Positions 1 through 4,607 of a stretch of DNA of 7,508 nt are shown piece after piece. The notes under the pieces are model-generated. The model was not told the DNA's origin and did no database searches. It saw only the letters and a list, made by a program, of their open reading frames with translations. Numbering within the stretch: the first letter of the stretch is position 1; every line of letters starts with the position of its first letter. Source of the stretch: CAIZGX01 sp044371535 (GTDB taxonomy: Bacteria; Bacteroidota; Bacteroidia; Flavobacteriales_D; Sanyastnellaceae); the NCBI GenBank assembly GCA_044371535.1, contig JBILTL010000108.1:1-7508 (forward strand), read 5' to 3'. Made by a program: the position numbers and the translations under genes.

Positions 1-1
1 G

Positions 2-520
2 CTTTCGTTAATGAGCGGTCTTGCGCCTCCTACCGGTTATTCTTATGCATACCCAAGTGACTGTCCGCACGGATTGCTTTGCGAACATGACTACAACGTT
101 GCATTGGAACGCGCAAGAAAAGAAGGGAAACCATTGTTCGTCGATTTCACAGGACACGCATGCGTGAACTGTAGAAAAATGGAAGAGCACGTTTGGCCTC
201 AAGTTTTAGACTTACTTCAAAATGAATTTATTGTTGTTAGTCTTTATGTGGATGACAAACAAGAACTTCCAGCTGAATTGAAAGAAACCGTTGTGACTAA
301 ATGGGCAGGAATAGAAAAGGAAATTGAGACATACGGCGATTTATGGTCAGCCTTTGAAATTGAGACATTCAACAACAACTCTCAACCGATGTATGCCATC
401 ATTGACCCAATGACCGAAGGAAGAGAAGAATTGATGAATCCGATTAAAAGCGGTATTGTTGAAGCTACTGAATTCCGCGCGTGGTTGGAAGAAGGCTTGA
501 AAGCTTTCAACAATAAGTAA
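2..520 (+). CDS. dsbD: Thiol:disulfide interchange protein DsbD, C-terminal thioredoxin domain (5' truncated)
   Basis: The reading frame is open to the left edge, so this is the 3' part of a longer gene; the ATG at base 11 is probably internal. Numbering from that Met, the protein is a thioredoxin-fold domain with the redox pair Cys51-Val-Asn-Cys54 in the context ACVNCRKMEEHVW and the expected cis-proline in NNSQP (Pro126). A preceding DCPHGLLC segment and a YVDDKQELP stretch are typical of the C-terminal domain of Bacteroidota DsbD-like proteins. In that family this domain receives electrons from a membrane domain homologous to CcdA/DsbD-beta and reduces periplasmic disulfides or cytochrome c maturation substrates. 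The membrane segments would lie upstream of the window and are not seen. A stand-alone secreted thioredoxin is less likely because the frame has no convincing start or signal peptide. The stop is 60 bases before the next gene. Confidence 0.85.
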   Translation, partial: LSLMSGLAPPTGYSYAYPSDCPHGLLCEHDYNVALERARKEGKPLFVDFTGHACVNCRKMEEHVWPQVLDLLQNEFIVVSLYVDDKQELPAELKETVVTKWAGIEKEIETYGDLWSAFEIETFNNNSQPMYAIIDPMTEGREELMNPIKSGIVEATEFRAWLEEGLKAFNNK

Positions 521-580
521 GGGGTAACGTTGGTAACCCATTCTTGACCTGACCGAAACTTTTTCGTTTCTTCGTAAGGA

Positions 581-3055
581 ATGAAAAAAGGACTTTTACT
601 TTTCTTGGCAATGTGTTTTTCTTTTGTGCTTCAAGCGCAGAAAACAGTTGTGTATGGAACTGTAATTGATGCGGTGTCGAAACAAACCGTTCCTTTTGCA
701 CCTGTCTATTTCGTTGGAACAAAGTCAGGAACCACTTCCGACGAAAACGGAAAATACAGAATTGAAACTTACTATTCGAGCGATACCCTCCGCTGCAAAG
801 GAATGGGCTATGCGCAGCAGTCTTTCTATGTGAAGCAAGGAACTACCAAGGAAGTAAACTTCGCGCTAGTAGATGAAAATACCACGAGCGTAGTTGTCAT
901 TCGTCCGAAAGATGAACCCAATCCGGCGATTGCCCTGATGAAAAAGGTCATTGCAAATAAGAAAATTAACAACCGCGAAAAGCTAGACGCATACGAATAC
1001 GAAGCGTACAACAAAGTAGAATTCGATTTAAATAATATTAACGAGGCCATTGCCGATAAAAAACTCATGAAGCCCTTCGAATTTATTTTTGAAGGAATAG
1101 ACACTACGCAAGAAAAGCCCTACCTGCCAGTCTTCATGACCGAATCGCTTTCCGATTTTTATTACCGACGTAACCCAAAAATTTCAAAAGAAATTGTAAA
1201 AGGAACGCGTGTAACCGGAGTAGAAAATCAAAGTGTAAATCAGTTTCTGGGCGACATGTATCAGAATGTAAATATCTACGACAACGAGATTATCATTTTT
1301 CGAAAGAGCTTCACATCTCCTATCTCTACTTATGCTCTTGGTTTCTATGACTACGGTCTGGTAGACAGTGCGTTCATTGAGGGGAAATGGTGTTACAAAT
1401 TGGAATTTTTCCCGCGAAGAAAACAAGAGCTTTTGTTCCATGGTGAAATGTGGATTCACGATACCACATACGCTGTGAAGCAGGTTGACGCAGCTATTTC
1501 AGAAGGTGCTAACATTAACTGGATCAAACAATTCAGTGTTCACCAAGAATACAACGAAGTAGAGCACGAAGTTTGGATGCTCGTTAGAGATCAGCTTTTG
1601 GTTGAATTCAACCTGAGTGAAAAAAAGCTGGGTGTTTATGGGAGGAAAAACAGCAGCTATAAAAAGTTCGTAATAAACAAGCAACGTGAGGATGAATTCT
1701 ATCAAGGATACACAGACATTATTGTCGACCCGAACTCTTCCAATCACGACGATGCCTATTGGCAAAGTATGCGTCACACAGCCTTAACGGCAAAGGAGCA
1801 ACGCATCTTCAACATGGCAGACACCTTGAAGACGTTGCCACAATTCAAAACCGTCACGGACATCATTACACTTTTCGTTTCTGGATATAAGGTGAAAGGA
1901 AACTTCGAATACGGACCGTATTATACGTTCTACAGCTTCAATCCGATTGAAGGAAATCGCCTACGTTTTGGAGGAAGAACCAGCAATGCATTCAGCACGA
2001 AATTAATGCTCGATGGATACCTCGCTTATGGCTTCCGCGACGACCGATTCAAATACGGAGCAGGTGGTCTATATATCATCAATAAAAGTCCTCGACTTGC
2101 CATTTCCGCGCATGGGAAGAGGGACATGGAACAATTGGGATTGGGCGCGGGTGCCTTCAGACAAGACAATATTCTCTCTTCCCTCTTCCGACGCAATCCT
2201 GCGAATAAACTGACAGATGTGACTGACTTAACATCGTACATCGAGAAGGAATGGTTCTATGGTCTATCGAACAAACTCATCTTCACTCACCGCATTTTAA
2301 AACCAGCTGGAACGAAATATTCCTACACACGATTCCTTCCGATTACTAACAGTTACGAGCAAGAAAACGCTTTGGTTTCCACAGAAGTTTCTCTCTATAC
2401 GCGATTCGCTTTCAAAGAGAAATTTGTATACGGTGAATTCGAACGAATAAGCCTTGGAACCAATTACCCTGAGTTTGAAATGATCTATAGCTTGGCACTT
2501 CCAGGTGTCATGAATGCTGAATATAAATATCAGCGTCTTCAAATGCAGGTGTACGACAAGATGCGTTTTGGTCCTTTCGGGTATTTGAATTTAACCGTTC
2601 AAGCTGGAAGAATTTTCGGAAACCTTCCCTATCCCATGCTTCAAATGCATCAAGGAAACGAAACGTTTTTCTACGACGAAGCCAGTTACAACACTATGAA
2701 TTATTTCGAATTTGTGAGCGACCGCTGGGCCAGTGTTTGGGGATCTTATCATGCTGAAGGATTGTTCTTCAACAAAGTTCCGTTGTTGCGTAAATTGAAA
2801 TGGCGCGAAGTAGCTAGCGCAAAAGTCTTGGTGGGCAGCTACGATTTAAAGAACGACGAATTGCTGAGTCGCGATTTCAACTCCGACGGAATTGCCGATA
2901 TCTACAGATTGAAACAACCCTACGCGGAAGCGGCTATTGGCGTAGAAAACATCTTCAAGATACTTCGCGTAGATGCGCTTTGGCGATTGTCCTACCTCGA
3001 CCACGCGAACATCGTTCGTTTCGGATTGCGCGCAAAACTTCAATTCGAATTCTAA
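581..3055 (+). CDS. DUF5686 outer-membrane protein with CarboxypepD_reg-like N-terminal domain
   Basis: An 824-residue protein. Residues 1-19 are a signal peptide (MKKGLLLFLA start, cleavage likely after LQA). Residues about 23-106 form a carboxypeptidase-regulatory-like beta domain: GTVIDAVSKQTVPFAPV, then TSDENGKYRIET, the usual pattern in Bacteroidota surface proteins. From residue about 109 the protein matches my recollection of DUF5686, with NPAIALMKKVI, a YEYEAYNKVEFDL stretch and, in the second half, many alternating aromatic/polar strands ending in LRAKLQFEF. A terminal Phe and such strands suggest an outer-membrane beta-barrel. The length is in the normal range for the family. Function is unknown; TonB-dependent transport is not indicated because no TonB box or plug domain is evident. 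A purine-rich TAAGGA lies almost against the ATG, too close for a standard ribosome binding site. The gene follows dsbD by 60 bases and precedes pssA by 16 bases. Confidence 0.88.
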   Translation: MKKGLLLFLAMCFSFVLQAQKTVVYGTVIDAVSKQTVPFAPVYFVGTKSGTTSDENGKYRIETYYSSDTLRCKGMGYAQQSFYVKQGTTKEVNFALVDENTTSVVVIRPKDEPNPAIALMKKVIANKKINNREKLDAYEYEAYNKVEFDLNNINEAIADKKLMKPFEFIFEGIDTTQEKPYLPVFMTESLSDFYYRRNPKISKEIVKGTRVTGVENQSVNQFLGDMYQNVNIYDNEIIIFRKSFTSPISTYALGFYDYGLVDSAFIEGKWCYKLEFFPRRKQELLFHGEMWIHDTTYAVKQVDAAISEGANINWIKQFSVHQEYNEVEHEVWMLVRDQLLVEFNLSEKKLGVYGRKNSSYKKFVINKQREDEFYQGYTDIIVDPNSSNHDDAYWQSMRHTALTAKEQRIFNMADTLKTLPQFKTVTDIITLFVSGYKVKGNFEYGPYYTFYSFNPIEGNRLRFGGRTSNAFSTKLMLDGYLAYGFRDDRFKYGAGGLYIINKSPRLAISAHGKRDMEQLGLGAGAFRQDNILSSLFRRNPANKLTDVTDLTSYIEKEWFYGLSNKLIFTHRILKPAGTKYSYTRFLPITNSYEQENALVSTEVSLYTRFAFKEKFVYGEFERISLGTNYPEFEMIYSLALPGVMNAEYKYQRLQMQVYDKMRFGPFGYLNLTVQAGRIFGNLPYPMLQMHQGNETFFYDEASYNTMNYFEFVSDRWASVWGSYHAEGLFFNKVPLLRKLKWREVASAKVLVGSYDLKNDELLSRDFNSDGIADIYRLKQPYAEAAIGVENIFKILRVDALWRLSYLDHANIVRFGLRAKLQFEF

Positions 3056-3059
3056 AACC

Positions 3060-3067
3060 TATCTTTG
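3060..3067 (+). promoter_or_regulatory. Possible Bacteroidota -7 promoter element before pssA
   Basis: TATCTTTG fits the Bacteroidota -7 consensus TAnnTTTG exactly and lies in the 16-base gap between the DUF5686 gene and pssA. Transcription would start at about base 3072, the pssA ATG itself, giving a leaderless or nearly leaderless mRNA. No TTG was found at the expected -33 spacing; the nearest, at 3026-3028, is too far away. A chance match is possible. Confidence 0.3.
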
Positions 3068-3071
3068 ACGC

Positions 3072-3761
3072 ATGTTCGGAAAAGCAATCATCCCCAACAC
3101 ACTTACCATGCTGAATCTAGTTATGGGATGTGCAGCGCTATTGGCACATAATGTTCAAGACGCTTTCCTTTTTGTGCTCATTGCGGCATTTGCAGATTTG
3201 CTCGACGGACTTGTAGCGCGCGCCATTGGTGCGGCTTCGGAAATGGGAAAGCAATTAGACTCGCTTGCAGATGTGGTTAGCTTCGGAGTGGTTCCTTCCT
3301 TTTGGTTGTACAGAATTCTTCAACCCGAAATAAAAATGTGGGCCGCGTTGGCTTTTCTTTTAGCCGTTGCAGCAGCCTTTCGATTGGCTCGTTTCAATTT
3401 AGACACTTCGAAATCTACAGGATTCAAAGGGCTTCCCGTACCTGCGAACGGTTTGTTCTGGCTAAGTATATTGTCACTTACCGAAACAGAGCCATTGAGC
3501 AATCAGATTCTCGTGGGTCTTATTCTACTCTTCGCATTGCTTATGGCGTCTACGCTACCGCTCCTATCCTTTAAATTTTCAAATTTCAGTTGGAAGGAAA
3601 ACGCTATGAAGTTTATTCTCATCGCATGTATAATCTTATCTGCAATTGGTTCACATTTCATTCTGAAAAAAGTCATGTGGACGGTTCCAATTGCCTTACT
3701 TTTGTACCTCATTTTATCTGCCATTCAACACCTATTTGGGAAACAACATGAAAAAGTTTAA
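3072..3761 (+). CDS. pssA: CDP-diacylglycerol--serine O-phosphatidyltransferase (phosphatidylserine synthase)
   Basis: A 229-residue integral membrane enzyme that transfers phosphatidyl from CDP-diacylglycerol to L-serine, the first committed step towards phosphatidylethanolamine. The CDP-alcohol phosphatidyltransferase signature D(x)2DG(x)2AR(x)8G(x)3D(x)3D is complete: Asp42, Asp45-Gly46, Ala49-Arg50, Gly59, Asp63 and Asp67. These bind the metal ions and the CDP group. The start IPNTLTMLNLVMGCAALL is typical of the PssA subgroup, as opposed to PgsA, and several further hydrophobic segments follow to residue about 220. The length is normal for the type II, membrane-bound enzyme. The ATG at 3072 places the IPN.LT.LN motif at the N-terminus as expected. 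The last 14 bases overlap purS, so the two are probably translationally coupled. Confidence 0.94.
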   Translation: MFGKAIIPNTLTMLNLVMGCAALLAHNVQDAFLFVLIAAFADLLDGLVARAIGAASEMGKQLDSLADVVSFGVVPSFWLYRILQPEIKMWAALAFLLAVAAAFRLARFNLDTSKSTGFKGLPVPANGLFWLSILSLTETEPLSNQILVGLILLFALLMASTLPLLSFKFSNFSWKENAMKFILIACIILSAIGSHFILKKVMWTVPIALLLYLILSAIQHLFGKQHEKV

Positions 3762-4002
3762 AGCTGAAATTAACGTAATGCCATTGGAAGCATTATTAGA
3801 TCCACAAGGAAAAGCAGTGACCTCGTCATTGAACAGTTTGTCTATTGGAACCATTGCTAACGTTCGCGTTGGAAAACATATGAGTTTATTCGTAGAGTCT
3901 GCCGACCATGCAGGCGCAGAACAAATCGTTGATCAAGCATGCAAGAAATTGTTGTGCAACGAAATCATGGAGTACTACACCTTCACCGTTGTAGAGGCCT
4001 AA
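3748..4002 (+). CDS. purS: Phosphoribosylformylglycinamidine synthase subunit PurS
   Basis: An 84-residue protein matching PurS over its whole length: MKKFKAEINVMP, then the hallmark LLDPQGKAV, a VRVGKHMSLFVE strand, ACKKLLCNEIMEYYTF and a short tail. PurS is the small scaffold of the three-part FGAM synthase (small PurL, glutaminase PurQ, PurS), which makes formylglycinamidine ribonucleotide in step four of purine synthesis in the cytoplasm. PurS dimers bridge PurL and PurQ and are needed for ammonia transfer. An in-frame ATG exists at 3691, but the start at 3748 is preferred because MKKFKAEI is the normal PurS N-terminus and the earlier codons encode nothing PurS-like. The gene overlaps pssA by 14 nt, and its TAA shares one A with the next ATG (TAATG). 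No purL or purQ is in the window. Confidence 0.94.
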   Translation: MKKFKAEINVMPLEALLDPQGKAVTSSLNSLSIGTIANVRVGKHMSLFVESADHAGAEQIVDQACKKLLCNEIMEYYTFTVVEA

Positions 4003-4550
4003 TGCGTTTTTTTGCACTTCTTGTTTTTACTTTTTTAACACTTGCCGTTAATGCACAACTCACGCATTTGATTATCGGTAGAAAGCACGTTGATTTCGGT
4101 TACAAATCGAGCGAATCTAAGCGCGAAGTGAAAGCTCTGATTATCCATTCAACTTTCAATGCATCTTTTCCCAACAAGCAAAAGCCCGACACATTTTCGG
4201 TAGACGGTGTAATTAAGCAATTCAAACAATACGACGTTGCCGCTCATTATTTGATTGCAAGAGACGGTAACGTTTATGAATTGGTTGAACCAAACAACGT
4301 AGCCTATCATGCAGGAAAAAGCGTTCTTCCAGACGGGACAACTGCTGTGAATTCGTGTTCTATAGGAATTGAAATCATGTGCACGTACACTGTTGGTCCG
4401 AACGAAAAACAATATGCATCGCTTCGACAGCTCATTGATCAACTCGATACCCACTATAAGTTCAAGTATATCCTAGGGCATTTCGATATCGCCCCAGGAA
4501 GAAAGACAGATCCTTGGCATTTCAAGGATACTGGTTTTTTCAGGAAGTAA
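4002..4550 (+). CDS. Secreted N-acetylmuramoyl-L-alanine amidase (Amidase_2 / PGRP fold)
   Basis: A 182-residue protein. The start at 4002 gives a clear signal peptide (MRFFALLVFTFLTLAVNA, cleavage likely after Ala18); an earlier in-frame ATG at 3939 lies inside purS and would spoil it. The mature part is a zinc amidase of the T7 lysozyme/AmpD/PGRP superfamily, which cuts the bond between MurNAc and the L-Ala of the stem peptide. Predicted zinc ligands are His49 (LIIHST), His160 (LGHFDIAPGRKTDP) and Asp170; Lys168 is the usual catalytic lysine. AAHYLIARDGNVYELV and AYHAG (101-105) are conserved family segments. The Cys ligand of T7 lysozyme is replaced by Asp, as in AmpD/AmiD. The signal peptide suggests a periplasmic role in wall turnover or recycling; an antibacterial effector role is possible but not indicated. 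Translation is probably coupled to purS through TAATG. Confidence 0.9.
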   Translation: MRFFALLVFTFLTLAVNAQLTHLIIGRKHVDFGYKSSESKREVKALIIHSTFNASFPNKQKPDTFSVDGVIKQFKQYDVAAHYLIARDGNVYELVEPNNVAYHAGKSVLPDGTTAVNSCSIGIEIMCTYTVGPNEKQYASLRQLIDQLDTHYKFKYILGHFDIAPGRKTDPWHFKDTGFFRK

Positions 4551-4607
4551 TAATTTTCATCTCGTATTTTTTTTGTAACTTCATCATTCGAACCTTAACC
4601 GTTTCTT
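4551..4607 (+). promoter_or_regulatory. Intergenic leader before the lysyl oxidase gene; weak promoter candidate
   Basis: This 57-base AT-rich gap contains a run of eight T (4567-4574) followed by GTAACTTCA. TAACTTCA (4576-4583) matches TAnnTTTG at only four of six fixed positions, so it is a weak candidate for the -7 element; transcription would then begin about 20 bases before the ATG. The T run has no GC-rich stem before it, so I do not call an intrinsic terminator. No clear ribosome binding site precedes the ATG at 4608, which is usual for this phylum. Confidence 0.22.

Noticed and set aside
521..580. Direct repeat GGTAAC (523-528 and 532-537) and a short inverted repeat GAAAC/GTTTC (555-570) between dsbD and the DUF5686 gene
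   Set aside because: The stem is only five weak base pairs and is not followed by a clean T tract, and the direct repeat is six bases. Neither supports a terminator, operator or riboswitch call.
3302..3574. Second + strand open frame inside pssA, considered as a sign of a frameshift
   Set aside because: The pssA frame is continuous, with its complete signature and hydrophobic segments to the stop, so no frameshift is needed.
4530..4575. Possible intrinsic terminator after the amidase, from the T8 run at 4567-4574
   Set aside because: No GC-rich stem precedes the T run; the best pairing near the gene end is CTG/CAG, three base pairs.
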